Counted from the first letter of the stretch, positions 1 to 9,147 are shown. The stretch is DNA of 64,000 bases from Spirosoma sp. (GCF_026391055.1 NZ_JAPLET010000024.1:1-64000); one strand, 5' to 3'. Notes: generated by a model from the sequence alone, not told the origin. Made by a program: numbers and translations.

Positions 1-1186
1 CCGCCCGAACGGCCATTTTCTCGCCCAACAGGGCATGGTAGAAGCGGGTGAAGCTGGCTTCACTTTCTGTTCGGGTGAAGAGATTGTTGACCATCGAGAG
101 GTAGGCATAGCCCGTAGCCCCCTGTATCGGCCAGTCATCGGGCAAATCTTCCTTATTCTGGAGAATCTTCTCGACGACGATGTAAGCCTCGGGTCCGGCC
201 AGTTGGCGCAGTCGCTGGAGGTAGCGGTTTGGGTCCTGAAGTCCGTCGATATGATCGACCCGCAACCCATGAAAAACGCCGGCTTCGAGCAGGGTTTTGG
301 GAAGCTGGTGCACGGCATCGAAGACTACCGGGTCCTGGATGTTAAGGCATATGAGCGAATTGACGGTAAAGAACCGCCGGTAGTTGATCTGCTGATCGGT
401 TTCGCCGTGAAAGCACAGCCGGTAGTCTTGCTGATCGACAATTTGTTTGACAAGCAAAGGACTCGAGTTGACCGTTTTTAAGCAAGATCGGACATACGTT
501 TCTACTTCCGCCTTCGACATCAATCCAGCAAGCGTCTGTTGACAGTTATCCGATAAATGGGCATAAGCATCCGTATCCGTGAACTGCTCAAGAAGGCTTA
601 GCTGCTCCAGTAATGCCTGCACCGCAACCGGAATGGCGGCATCGACAGGTTGTAAAATAGATTTATAGGAACGCAAATGGAGCGGATAGGTGGTGTCAAA
701 ATACCGAACAACAAACTTTCCATCCTGATAGTCTACGGTAAGCTCCTCCCGGTCCAACACGTCAGGCAGCGGGTCGCCCAGGAACGGCACCATGAGTCGG
801 CCCTGATGGACCGGGCTTTGCCAGTTGATATCAAAAAAGGAAGCGTAGGGTGATAGCTGGCCTTTTTCGAGCACATCCATCAGCCATAAGTTATGCGGAT
901 CAAAGGCCATGTGATTGGGCACAATGTCCTGTATCCAGTTCATACCGCGCTGGCTCAGCTGCCGACTAATGGTGTGAAGTTCGGCCTCGGTACCAATTTC
1001 GGGGTTAATCCGTTGCGGGTTCACGGAATCATAGCCGTGGGCACTGCCGGGTACGGCTTCAAAAATGGGCGACGCGTATAAAGTGCGTACACCCAATTGG
1101 TCCAGATAGGGAATTATTCGCTCAAAGTCACGGAACGTAAAGTCTTTGTGGAATTGGATCCGGTAGGTGGAAACGGGATTTTTCAT
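1..1186 (-). CDS. treY: Malto-oligosyltrehalose synthase (partial, 3' end outside window)
   Basis: Intramolecular transglucosylase of the TreY-TreZ pathway. It turns the reducing end of a maltodextrin into a trehalosyl unit, which TreZ then releases as trehalose; cytoplasmic. About 395 codons are visible and the gene runs off the left edge. The N-terminus STYRIQFHKDFTF is the typical TreY opening. LGVRTLYASPIFEAVPGSAHGYD and QDIVPNHMAFD follow (GH13 region I), and GLRVDHIDGLQDP carries the nucleophile Asp (region II). The ATG at 1186 is chosen because the family start motif follows directly. It lies inside the 3' end of treZ, giving a 59-bp overlap in another frame and suggesting translational coupling. 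Identity is seen in the sequence; pathway role is family knowledge. Confidence 0.95.
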   Translation of the reverse strand, partial: MKNPVSTYRIQFHKDFTFRDFERIIPYLDQLGVRTLYASPIFEAVPGSAHGYDSVNPQRINPEIGTEAELHTISRQLSQRGMNWIQDIVPNHMAFDPHNLWLMDVLEKGQLSPYASFFDINWQSPVHQGRLMVPFLGDPLPDVLDREELTVDYQDGKFVVRYFDTTYPLHLRSYKSILQPVDAAIPVAVQALLEQLSLLEQFTDTDAYAHLSDNCQQTLAGLMSKAEVETYVRSCLKTVNSSPLLVKQIVDQQDYRLCFHGETDQQINYRRFFTVNSLICLNIQDPVVFDAVHQLPKTLLEAGVFHGLRVDHIDGLQDPNRYLQRLRQLAGPEAYIVVEKILQNKEDLPDDWPIQGATGYAYLSMVNNLFTRTESEASFTRFYHALLGEKMAVRA

Positions 1187-3047
1187 GATGTTGAGCGTAA
1201 AGAATAAATGATTCGGGTTGTAGCAGAATGGCATCTCCATTCTTTATTAAAACTGGGCATTTACTGCTGGCCGATGGCACATTTGGTTGCCATTGCGCAT
1301 CGGCAGAATCCAGCAGTTTTTCCCAACATATGTCCTCACCTGATACAGAAAGGGTTGTTGACTGCGGTTGTTTGGAGAAGTTCATCAGACACAGCACATG
1401 CTGATCCTCATACCAGCGACGTACGGTCAAAAGCTCTTTATCCGTATCGGCAACGACGTCGAGTTGATCCCGGTCGAGGTGGTAGAGGGCCGGTAGCTGA
1501 TGGCGCAACGCAATCAGCGTCTGGTAATAGCGAAGTAGCGTCCGGTGTGGCTCCTGGGCAGGCAGCTGCCATTGTAATTTTGTCTGCTCGAACGTTTCTT
1601 TCGTTTGGGGGTCCGGCACGTCGTCATCGTCATCATCCGTAGCGAATTCTTCTTTTCGGCCCTGCCGTACGGCTTCGGCCAGCTCGGGTTCGGTGTGGTT
1701 AACGAAGTAAAAGAACGGATTTGTTTCGCCCCACTCCTCGCCCATAAACAGCAACGGAATAAACGGACTGACCAGCACGGCACCAGCCATCAGCTTGAGC
1801 ATTTCGTAACTATACAACTGGCTCGACCGCTCGCCCTGTTTCCGGTTCCCGATCTGATCGTGGTTTTGCGAGAAGACGATAAACTGCTGGCCGGCATTAC
1901 CATGAACTTTCTGCCCGAACAGCTTCTGCCGAACAACGGAAAACTGGCCGTCGTACACAAATGCATCCTTGTAGGATTTGGCCAAGTGATTGAGGCCGTC
2001 AAAATCGGCATAATAGTCGGTTTTATCTTCACCAACGGCTACCCGAAGGGCATGATGAAACTCATCGATCCACTGGGCATCCATGCCATAGCCCTGTTCG
2101 GACAGTGGTTTAATGTAACGCGGGTCGTTCAGGTCGCATTCGACAAAAAGATAATGTTGACGTCCGGTTGCCTGCATCAGTTCATTGACTTTTTGCCGAA
2201 GTTCCTGCAATAGGTGAACAGGACCGAAATCCATGAGCGCATGAACGGCATCGAGCCGCAGGGCGTCGATATGAAAATCCCGGAACCACATCAGAGCATT
2301 TTCAATGAAGTGCCGTCGGACACCATCACACCAGTTGTCGTCCAGGTTGATGCCTCTTCCCCAGGGCGTACGGTATTTGTCCGTCAGGTAGGGGCCAAAA
2401 TTTTCCATGTGGTTGCCCTCCGGCCCGAAGTGATTATAGACGACATCCAGCACGACTGCCAGTCCTTTATAATGACAGGTATTCACCAGATGTTGCAATC
2501 CCTGGACCCCTCCGTACGAATGTTGCACGGCAAAGGAGTACACACCATCGTAACCCCAATTTCGCGAATCCGGAAACTGCGATACGGGCATGATCTCAAT
2601 GGCCGTTACGCCCAGTGCTTTCAGGTAATCCAGTTTGGCTTCCAGAGCTTTAAACGTACCGGCATCGGTAAAGGAGCCGGTATGAATTTCATAGATCAGG
2701 TAGCTATCCAGCGACGGGTTTATCCAGCTCTGGTCTTCCCAATAATACGCAGCTGTATCGACCGCCCGCGAAGGCCCCTCTACCCCCTGAGGCTGGGAAA
2801 GCGACGCAGGGTCGGGGTACTCCTCATTGCCATTAAGCACAAATGTGTACTGATCGCCGGGTTTGATTTGGTCGGTGGTTAGATGCCAGTAGCCCAGTTC
2901 ATCCTTTTGCAGGGGCAGCACTGCCTGACTTTCGTGTATGTTAAGGGCTATCTGCGTCGCTTTGGGCGCCCAAATTGTCACCTGGGCGTCGGATTTGTCG
3001 GGAAAGCGAATACCCAGTGATCGTCTAGTTACGTTGAGTTGGTGCAT
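1128..3047 (-). CDS. treZ: Malto-oligosyltrehalose trehalohydrolase
   Basis: GH13 enzyme of 639 aa that hydrolyses maltooligosyl-trehalose to free trehalose, acting after TreY in the cytoplasm. An N-terminal CBM48-like beta domain (about residues 8-95, with VTIWAPKATQIAL) precedes the barrel. Catalytic regions visible are DVVYNHFGPEGN (I), DALRLDAVHALMD with the nucleophile Asp (II), LFVECDLNDPRYI with the acid/base Glu (III) and FSQNHDQIGNR (IV). A run of six Asp sits in a loop where homologues have a charged but shorter segment before VPDPQ. It lies 58 bp downstream of the GH13 lipoprotein gene and overlaps treY by 59 bp, so all three probably form one operon. Confidence 0.95.
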   Translation of the reverse strand: MHQLNVTRRSLGIRFPDKSDAQVTIWAPKATQIALNIHESQAVLPLQKDELGYWHLTTDQIKPGDQYTFVLNGNEEYPDPASLSQPQGVEGPSRAVDTAAYYWEDQSWINPSLDSYLIYEIHTGSFTDAGTFKALEAKLDYLKALGVTAIEIMPVSQFPDSRNWGYDGVYSFAVQHSYGGVQGLQHLVNTCHYKGLAVVLDVVYNHFGPEGNHMENFGPYLTDKYRTPWGRGINLDDNWCDGVRRHFIENALMWFRDFHIDALRLDAVHALMDFGPVHLLQELRQKVNELMQATGRQHYLFVECDLNDPRYIKPLSEQGYGMDAQWIDEFHHALRVAVGEDKTDYYADFDGLNHLAKSYKDAFVYDGQFSVVRQKLFGQKVHGNAGQQFIVFSQNHDQIGNRKQGERSSQLYSYEMLKLMAGAVLVSPFIPLLFMGEEWGETNPFFYFVNHTEPELAEAVRQGRKEEFATDDDDDDVPDPQTKETFEQTKLQWQLPAQEPHRTLLRYYQTLIALRHQLPALYHLDRDQLDVVADTDKELLTVRRWYEDQHVLCLMNFSKQPQSTTLSVSGEDICWEKLLDSADAQWQPNVPSASSKCPVLIKNGDAILLQPESFILYAQHHEKSRFHLPDPIPQRLYVP

Positions 3048-3105
3048 AGCAGAAATAATGGTAGCCCGTCCGGGTGAACGTAAGCCCGCAACGAAATTTT
3101 GTTAG

Positions 3106-4845
3106 TTAGTCAGTCAGTCGGTACCAGCTATACCCATAGCCCGCCAACGGAATGGTAATGCTCCCCTGCCGATCCAGCTGTTCAGCTTTATTACTTAACA
3201 GGTTACGGGCAAATCCTTTGGTCTTTTGGGATGGCTTTAGCGTACAGGATTTCGGTTCGGCGCTGAAGTTGTGAACCATCAGCAGCGAACGTCCCTGCCA
3301 GTCATACCGGATAGCCAGCACGTTTTCGGAACCCGTGTCGAGGAGTTCCCAGGTTCCCCAGCCTATTTCAGGGCACTCTCTGCGCAAACGGGCGAAGCGG
3401 GTTACCCGGTTGAGGAGCGATGCCGAATCGGCCTTCTGAGCAGCCACGTTGACAAGGCTGTAGCGATATGGCCCATCGCTGATAACGGGCCGTACCAGTT
3501 TGGTGCCCTGCGAAAAACCCGCATTCGTACCGGTCGACCATTGCATGGGTGTCCGGATGGAAAGCCGCTCGTTCAGCCGCAGGTCATCGCCCATACCGAT
3601 TTCCTCGCCGTATCGGATAACCGGCATGCCAGGCAGCGAAAATAATACGCTATAGGCCAGTTCGACCAGACGCGGATCAGCCAGCATGGGGGCCAGCCGT
3701 CGACGAATGCCCCGGTCATAAAGCTGCATGTTGGCGTCAGGTCCGAATTTGGCGTAAACCTTCTTCCGTTCCTCATCGCTGAGCCTGCCGAGATCAATTT
3801 CGTCGTGGTTTCGGAGGAAATGCGCCCACTGCGACGTTGTGGGTATATTTTTAGTATCGATCAACGCCTTCTTCAGCGACTTCGTATCCGACGTTGCCAG
3901 GGCATAGAATAAGTGATGGTTGGCGAAAAAGTTAAACATGGTTTGGATTCCCTGTCCTTCTTTACCAAAATAGGGCTCCTGCTCTTTTGGATCAACGTTT
4001 GCTTCACCCAGCAAAATGGCATCTCGTTTATGCCACTGTACGTACTGATGCATCTGGGTGATCATGTCGAACTGGTGCTGGGGCTTGTCGGGGTCGAAGC
4101 CAGGGTTTGCCACCTCAATCAAAAACGGAACGGCATCTACCCGAAAACCCGCAATGCCTTTATCGAGCCAATACCTGATGATTTTCCGCATTTCCTGTAC
4201 CACAGCCGGGTTCTGCATATTTAGGTCGGGCTGAAAGTCATAAAAGCGGTGGTAATAATATTCGCCTGCCTGTTTGTCGAACGTCCAGACGGCTTTCTGC
4301 ACACCGGGGAACACCATGCCGGAATCCCACTTTTCGGGTCGCTCTTTCGACCATACGTACCACGACCGGTAGGGTGAATCTTTCCGCTGTCGGGCCTGCT
4401 TAAACCAAGGATGCTGATCGGACGTGTGGTTTGTAACCAAGTCCATAATTACCCGAATACCCCGCAGATTAGCTTGTCGTACACACGCATCAAAATCCTG
4501 CGTTGTGCCCAGGTGCGTGTCGATACCGTAGAAATCCGAAACATCGTACCCATCGTCTTTGTTAGGGGTGGGCTGAAAGGGCGCCAGCCATATGGTTTGC
4601 ACGCCCAACCCTTTCAGGTAATCGAGTTCCTGCGTTAGGCCTTTAAAATCGCCGTATCCGTTCCCATCCGAATCCTTGAACACTTCCACATCGACATTGT
4701 AGATAAGGCTGTTCTTATACCATAATTCCTCAATAAAATCGGTTGGTACCGCTACCGGCGGGGCTTTATCTTCTTTTGATTCAGAAGACTTTGATTCGCA
4801 GGACAAAAGGATACCGAAGCTCAGTAGAATCAAAAGTTGTTTCAT
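3106..4845 (-). CDS. GH13 alpha-amylase-family lipoprotein, trehalose-synthase-like
   Basis: 579 aa, starting at the ATG that opens MKQLLILLSFGILLSC, a clear lipoprotein signal with lipobox Cys at residue 16. An in-frame upstream extension lacks signal character and was dropped. The GH13 core starts with WYKNSLIYNVDVEVFKDSDG and WLAPFQPTPNKDDGYDV, close to the TreS/oligo-1,6-glucosidase subfamily. Catalytic regions are MDLVTNHTSD (I), GFRVDAVPFL (II, nucleophile Asp), LLGEANVDP (III, Glu) and FLRNHDEIDL (IV). TreS interconverts maltose and trehalose in the cytoplasm, but this copy is predicted to be exported and lipid-anchored, so a periplasmic or surface alpha-glucosidase or amylase role is equally possible. 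It heads the treZ-treY cluster. Confidence 0.85.
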   Translation of the reverse strand: MKQLLILLSFGILLSCESKSSESKEDKAPPVAVPTDFIEELWYKNSLIYNVDVEVFKDSDGNGYGDFKGLTQELDYLKGLGVQTIWLAPFQPTPNKDDGYDVSDFYGIDTHLGTTQDFDACVRQANLRGIRVIMDLVTNHTSDQHPWFKQARQRKDSPYRSWYVWSKERPEKWDSGMVFPGVQKAVWTFDKQAGEYYYHRFYDFQPDLNMQNPAVVQEMRKIIRYWLDKGIAGFRVDAVPFLIEVANPGFDPDKPQHQFDMITQMHQYVQWHKRDAILLGEANVDPKEQEPYFGKEGQGIQTMFNFFANHHLFYALATSDTKSLKKALIDTKNIPTTSQWAHFLRNHDEIDLGRLSDEERKKVYAKFGPDANMQLYDRGIRRRLAPMLADPRLVELAYSVLFSLPGMPVIRYGEEIGMGDDLRLNERLSIRTPMQWSTGTNAGFSQGTKLVRPVISDGPYRYSLVNVAAQKADSASLLNRVTRFARLRRECPEIGWGTWELLDTGSENVLAIRYDWQGRSLLMVHNFSAEPKSCTLKPSQKTKGFARNLLSNKAEQLDRQGSITIPLAGYGYSWYRLTD

Positions 4846-5023
4846 GAGTGAGTAGTAATGGCTTTCTGTAAGGATAACTCCCCAACGAACCATCCTGTTA
4901 GCTATCCTCACATTTCTCCTATTTCATGGCCGATTTTTTGTATTTATTCAATAGGTACCATAAGAAAAGTCAGATTCTTCGGAAAAAGTTTATCCTTTCG
5001 ATTGAACGAAAAGTTAAATACAT
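4846..5023. promoter_or_regulatory. Divergent intergenic region, trehalose operon / DUF421 genes
   Basis: 178 bp between the GH13 lipoprotein start (minus) and the first DUF421 start (plus). It must hold promoters in both directions. It is AT-rich near the DUF421 start. I see no convincing -7/-33 pair or palindrome. Confidence 0.4.
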
Positions 5024-5707
5024 ATGAAGAAAGAGGCTATCCATTTAGACGATTGGCAACGGATTCTGTTCGGCGATGCCCCGGCTGAGTTTTTGCTGGA
5101 GGTGTTTATTCGAACATCACTGATCTACCTTATTTTGCTGATTGTAATGCGCCTTTTGGGAAAGCGAATGAACGGACAGCTCACCAATCTGGAGTTGGCT
5201 GTTATGCTCACCATGGGAGCCATTATTGCCCCGGCCATGCAACTACCCGACCGGGGCTTACTGTTGGGGGTGTTGGCTCTGCTTTGTGCGCTCATCTTTC
5301 AGCGAGGTACGAACTGGCTGGGTGGTAAAAGCAGTAAAACGGAAAAGATTGTTCAGGGAACCGCGACGGTGCTGGTAAAAGACGGCGTTTTTCAACTGGA
5401 ACAGATGGTATCGAACCGCATGTCGCACCAGCAGATTTTTGCTGCTCTCCGGAGCGAGAACGTCTATAATCTAGGTATGGTGAAACGGCTGTATCTGGAA
5501 GCGTACGGCATGTTCAGCATTTACCGGGACGAACCGGGAAAGCCGGGGCTATCCGTATTGGAACCCTCAGACAATGAAATTCAGTCTATTCACGAGAAAA
5601 CGGAGACGCTTGCATGCACCAACTGCGGCAATACTGCTCCCGCACAACCTCAACCCAACTCCTGCCCGGTTTGTCAGGCCAATCACTGGATAGCTGCGGT
5701 GCGCTAA
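5024..5707 (+). CDS. DUF421 (YetF-like) membrane protein with C-terminal zinc ribbon, copy 1
   Basis: 227 aa. An N-terminal amphipathic lead (DWQRILFGDAPAEFLLEV) is followed by three hydrophobic segments (about residues 28-45, 60-75 and 82-97). The cytoplasmic YetF/DUF421 domain then contains TEKIVQGTATVLVKDG and NVYNLGMVKRLYLEAYG. The C-terminal 35 residues carry CTNCG and CPVCQ, a four-Cys ribbon likely to bind zinc or iron. DUF421 function is unresolved; some members affect spore or stress traits. The second copy follows 6 bp after this stop, so the pair is an operon produced by tandem duplication. Confidence 0.85.
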   Translation: MKKEAIHLDDWQRILFGDAPAEFLLEVFIRTSLIYLILLIVMRLLGKRMNGQLTNLELAVMLTMGAIIAPAMQLPDRGLLLGVLALLCALIFQRGTNWLGGKSSKTEKIVQGTATVLVKDGVFQLEQMVSNRMSHQQIFAALRSENVYNLGMVKRLYLEAYGMFSIYRDEPGKPGLSVLEPSDNEIQSIHEKTETLACTNCGNTAPAQPQPNSCPVCQANHWIAAVR

Positions 5708-5713
5708 TACCCC

Positions 5714-6403
5714 ATGAAAAAAGAAGATATCTTTCTATCCGACTGGCTTAGGATTCTCGTTGGTGAAGTTCCGGGAACGTTTTACATCGAAATTCTCATT
5801 CGGGCGGCTGCAGTTTACCTGATTCTGGTTGTGTCCATGCGTCTGATGGGCCGACGAATGGCTTCCCGACTTAGTCGGAATGAAATGGCGGCTATGGTTT
5901 CGTTGGCGGCTGCGGTGGGTATTCCAATCCTGGATGCCCAACGCGGCTTATTACCTGTTGTGGTTATTGCACTGGTGGTGGTGTTTACCCAGCGGTTTAT
6001 TTCTTACTGGGCGGCCAAAAACGAGAAATTTGAAGGCCTTACTCAGGGAATCAGCAGCACACTTGTCGAGAATTCGGTTATCCAACTTGCCAGCCTGAGC
6101 GAGTCGCGGGTCACACGCGAGTTACTTTTCGCTCAACTCCGGTCGGGCGGTATCATTCATCTGGGGCAGGTTAAACGACTCTATATGGAAGCCAACGGTG
6201 CTTTTACTCTTATTAAAGACCCTAAACCCAGACCCGGGCTTTCCCTTATTCCAGTCTGGGATGATGACTTTGCTAACCAGCAGCCCAAAGCGCCCCATGA
6301 GTGCGTCTGCTTCCGATGCGGCTATCTACAGAAACCTCTTGATCAAACCGCCGATGTCTGCCCCAACTGTAGTCATCACCAGTGGGTTCAGGCGCTCGCC
6401 TGA
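5714..6403 (+). CDS. DUF421 (YetF-like) membrane protein with C-terminal zinc ribbon, copy 2
   Basis: 229 aa paralogue of the preceding gene, collinear over its full length: KEDIFLSDWLRILVGEVPGTFYIEIL lead, three membrane segments, GLTQGISSTLVENSVIQLASL, IIHLGQVKRLYMEANG, and a C-terminal ribbon with CFRCG and CPNCS. Central substitutions suggest an old duplication and perhaps a heteromer. Function is unknown beyond the family. A start at MKKED, 6 bp after the upstream stop, is favoured because it matches the paralogue's MKKEA start. Confidence 0.85.
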   Translation: MKKEDIFLSDWLRILVGEVPGTFYIEILIRAAAVYLILVVSMRLMGRRMASRLSRNEMAAMVSLAAAVGIPILDAQRGLLPVVVIALVVVFTQRFISYWAAKNEKFEGLTQGISSTLVENSVIQLASLSESRVTRELLFAQLRSGGIIHLGQVKRLYMEANGAFTLIKDPKPRPGLSLIPVWDDDFANQQPKAPHECVCFRCGYLQKPLDQTADVCPNCSHHQWVQALA

Positions 6404-7267
6404 TCGTAACCTGTAAGAGGCAATCTTTACTTAACCGAAAATTTATTTTGGTGCTAATGATTTGTCCGCAAAACTGAACGATTTCTCCTTGACACCGGGC
6501 TAACCGTCCATAACACAAATTGGTACATCACCTCTTTTCAAGCACCTGTTGAAATCATAATGGAAATTTAATCCGACTATTTTCTACATTAAGTTATACT
6601 CAAGAAAACTGTAGATTACTTTTACAACCAAAGCGGTTTTGGAGCTAAGACACAGGCATATATACTTAAGCAGCTGTTAACCTATTGTTGATAAGTATAG
6701 ACTTTTGACTCACTGATCGTACGGCGTATTTTAGGCCAAGACTTAACGGCCAATACCTGGAGAACCCCGGATAAACGAAGAAAAGGCCTTTGTATCATGA
6801 AAATAGGTTGATACAAGAGCAACAAAAAATATTTATTCTACGTATTAAACCTAATAAAAGAGTGTGCCCGCAACGGATACCAGTCCCGCCAGTAGACTAT
6901 CACTTCTTAATGCTGGCCTGCCTACTACTTTACTGACTAACTCAAAAACAGTGCTGTATTGCACTGTGATTGGTCAAAAATTAATTGGAGAAATGAGAAA
7001 AGACTGCCTTGGTAGGGAGAATACATGTTACTATTAACTAATACAGGAAAACAGTAAGTAGAAACCACTAGTTACTTATGAATTGGAGCCGTTTGTATTC
7101 GTTAACATTATTGGATAAAAAAAAGCAGACCAACATTGTCAGCCTGCTTTCCGCTTCTATCCACACCATAAGGGAATCGTTAAATCCCCTTTGATAAAGC
7201 GAATATACCACGAAATCTCTTACATGCTGACTTTTGTTAGCATATCGCCTTAATACAACTTGAAATA
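6404..7267. other. Long AT-rich intergenic region without a supported gene
   Basis: 864 bp. Both strands are broken by frequent stops and I found no convincing gene, tRNA or mobile-element remnant. Near 6787-6825 a GTATCA/TGATAC arm pair sits around AAAATAGGT. Near 7128-7152 an AAAGCAG/CTGCTTT hairpin sits beside a run of eight A, as for a minus-strand terminator, although no minus-strand gene ends there. A small RNA cannot be excluded. Confidence 0.4.
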
Positions 7268-7558
7268 ATGGTTTTTAGTCGAGAAGTACACTTTGACAAT
7301 CCACTACCTTCAATGGAAGAAATACTTCAACGGGTAAGTCTTCGTACCGGTATAGAACCAATATACCTAGCAGACAAATGGCTATTGATCAACCCCTTAA
7401 ATCAAGAAGATATTTTTAGTATTTACCAAGAGGGCAATCGTAAGCTCATTTTGATGAATGATGGACCAATGACATCCCTGTTACGAGCCACTTTATATAC
7501 ATTAATCGAAATGGGCGGCTATTATGCTGAGTGGGACGTATCGTCGCTCGAAAGCTAA
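7268..7558 (+). CDS. Small hypothetical protein
   Basis: 96 aa, predicted soluble with no signal peptide. I do not recognise the family. It alternates hydrophobic and charged segments (EEILQRVSLRTGIEPIYL, KWLLINPLN, RKLILMND), compatible with a small alpha/beta fold. It sits alone in an AT-rich stretch with weak codon regularity, so it could be an accessory or recently acquired gene. ATG start, no strong ribosome site visible, which is usual in Bacteroidota. Confidence 0.55.
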   Translation: MVFSREVHFDNPLPSMEEILQRVSLRTGIEPIYLADKWLLINPLNQEDIFSIYQEGNRKLILMNDGPMTSLLRATLYTLIEMGGYYAEWDVSSLES

Positions 7559-7844
7559 CAAGATCATTTAGTCGAACCCGAAAACCAGTAGGTTGAATAG
7601 ATCGGTACAGAATAGCCGGTTCAGGTATTGTCGGCTCGATAATACACTTCTGAAGATAAACCCCAGCCCTTACTATTAGCCCCGTATCATCTTTTTATTA
7701 ATTTATTATTGGTGTATCATAACCATTGGTGGTTTCTTTACGTTATGTAAAAAGAATTGACTTTTTCCCGAAAAAATAGTATCATACAAAGAAAGTCAAG
7801 CTCGGTGTGTAGATGCAAACGCAAAACGCTAACTACTAATCAAT

Positions 7845-8030
7845 ATGATTACATACGAAATTTTACGCAAGAGTGTTGTTCGACAACTTGTTGATCAGTT
7901 TGTCGAGTTTCATCCTGACATGACCGAGCAGCAACGTGAAGAATCCATTCCCGCCTGTCTTGACGTCATCACTCTCTTTATGAGTTTAACAGTTACTTTC
8001 CTCGGCGTCTTGGCTTGGGCTATTATATAA
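7845..8030 (+). CDS. Small single-pass membrane protein, unknown
   Basis: 61 aa. The N-terminal 42 residues are polar and helical (LRKSVVRQLVDQFVEFHPDMTEQQ). One C-terminal hydrophobic helix (about residues 43-61, VITLFMSLTVTFLGVLAWAII) ends the protein at the membrane, giving a tail-anchored topology. A strong terminator follows at 8109-8138, supporting an expressed unit. Function unknown. Confidence 0.5.
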   Translation: MITYEILRKSVVRQLVDQFVEFHPDMTEQQREESIPACLDVITLFMSLTVTFLGVLAWAII

Positions 8031-8108
8031 GTATAGGGCATAAGTTCGGTTATCAATTCAACAGAATCGATCTACTTAATCCTTTATCGAAAACTTGTAG
8101 GTTAATAA

Positions 8109-8138
8109 AAACGCCAGTCTCACAGAAACTGGCGTTTG
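8109..8138 (+). terminator. Intrinsic terminator after the 61-aa membrane protein
   Basis: Perfect AAACGCCAGT / ACTGGCGTTT arms around a loop of about 8 nt. It lies about 80 bp after the small membrane protein stop. Confidence 0.7.
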
Positions 8139-8241
8139 ACTGATACACATGATGTTAGTAACCTAATTGTCTGCTTAAAGGTAAGACACTGACTAAAAGC
8201 CTACGTTAATTCTAGATTATAAGACGAACCCTTGCGGCTAA

Positions 8242-8595
8242 TTATTCGGGAAGCATGGCTCTGTTCAGCGTTTTGCCATCAATTGGCTCGAAGAATGGCC
8301 AAAGCGCAATGGTTGTTAAATACACAAGTCGTACAGGTATAAGACCATCTGTTTTGTAAGGGTGAGGAATCTGCCGGTAATAGGGCAGCATAGCTACAAT
8401 GTATTGACACGGTTCAGTGTCTATTTCCTCAAATAGTAACTCATGTTTCGTGCCATAATCATACACACTCCCAAGCGCTAGTTTAAGGTCTACTTCTATA
8501 TCATTGCCTACTTTTGCCGCTCGTCTGCGATTCACATCTGTATAGAGCATGAATCGAATTATCGCCTTTGAACCCGTCAAATTTACCTCATTCAT
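8242..8595 (-). CDS. Hypothetical protein (117 aa)
   Basis: 117 aa, no signal peptide or membrane segment, unrecognised. The middle contains YIVAMLPYYRQIPHPYKTDG and the C-terminus an aromatic segment IALWPFFEPIDG. It lies in a run of small orphan genes between 7.2 and 9.2 kb. AT-rich flanks and isolation from the housekeeping blocks suggest an accessory locus. ATG start; no operon partner. Confidence 0.5.
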   Translation of the reverse strand: MNEVNLTGSKAIIRFMLYTDVNRRRAAKVGNDIEVDLKLALGSVYDYGTKHELLFEEIDTEPCQYIVAMLPYYRQIPHPYKTDGLIPVRLVYLTTIALWPFFEPIDGKTLNRAMLPE

Positions 8596-8720
8596 TGTAT
8601 TTTACTTTTGCTATTTATATATTTTACATGAAATATAAAGATAGCAAAAATTTAGTTATACCAATCCAGATCCAGTCATAACTCGTACATAGTATCTGGA
8701 CAAAAAGAGGAAGGTTTTCA

Positions 8721-8750
8721 CCGGCTCGTCATTAACGAGCCGGATGATTT
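8721..8750 (-). terminator. Hairpin terminator for the 121-aa gene
   Basis: CCGGCTCGT / ACGAGCCGG (8721-8729 and 8735-8743), a 9-bp perfect stem with a 5-nt loop, followed on the plus strand by GATGATTTTT and on the minus strand by TGAAAACC. It lies just downstream of the minus-strand gene ending at 8782; direction is inferred from that gene. Confidence 0.6.
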
Positions 8751-8781
8751 TTAAATACGGAGGCCCGCATGATCCCCTGAC

Positions 8782-9147
8782 TCATCCGGCGATACATAAA
8801 TGGACTGATTCTTCAGACGTCCACGCTGGCTTTAATTTTCGGTATACCGTCAGCATACAATCATTCTCTCCTTCGTAATCTATATGAGGATCAAAGGAAT
8901 AGTTTGTTACCTCAACAGCGTCAATGTCATCAAGATCAAAACACTTCCATCTACTAGGGTACGAAAGAGAAGGAACTACATCCCGACAAAAGCCATAAAC
9001 AACGGACTTCAAACTGTTTCTGTCTAAACCAGTCATGTATGGCTCAATCGTCCGCCAGTCTTTTTTGACCTTGATCTGAATCACTTGTTGATCCAAAATT
9101 GCGTCATCGATAACGACAAACGCATCTCCCTGTAGGTGTGTCTTCAT
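8782..9147 (-). CDS. Hypothetical protein (121 aa)
   Basis: 121 aa soluble protein with no recognised family. It begins with MKTHLQGDAFVVIDDAI and contains an acidic central part (CFDLDDIDAVEVTNYSFD). A terminator hairpin follows. The upstream region has TTCCAT-N5-ATGGAA at 9254-9270, about 107 nt before the start, and a TGGCTT about 42 nt before it. These spacings recall, more weakly, the layout upstream of the two receiver genes at 40-41 kb. Confidence 0.5.
   Translation of the reverse strand: MKTHLQGDAFVVIDDAILDQQVIQIKVKKDWRTIEPYMTGLDRNSLKSVVYGFCRDVVPSLSYPSRWKCFDLDDIDAVEVTNYSFDPHIDYEGENDCMLTVYRKLKPAWTSEESVHLCIAG

Noticed and set aside
1605..2882. Two long plus-strand frames (202 and 222 codons)
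   Set aside because: Antisense to treZ, which has all GH13 motifs.
7078..7194. 38-codon frame overlapping an A-run hairpin
   Set aside because: Low-complexity overlap with a hairpin; no supporting evidence.
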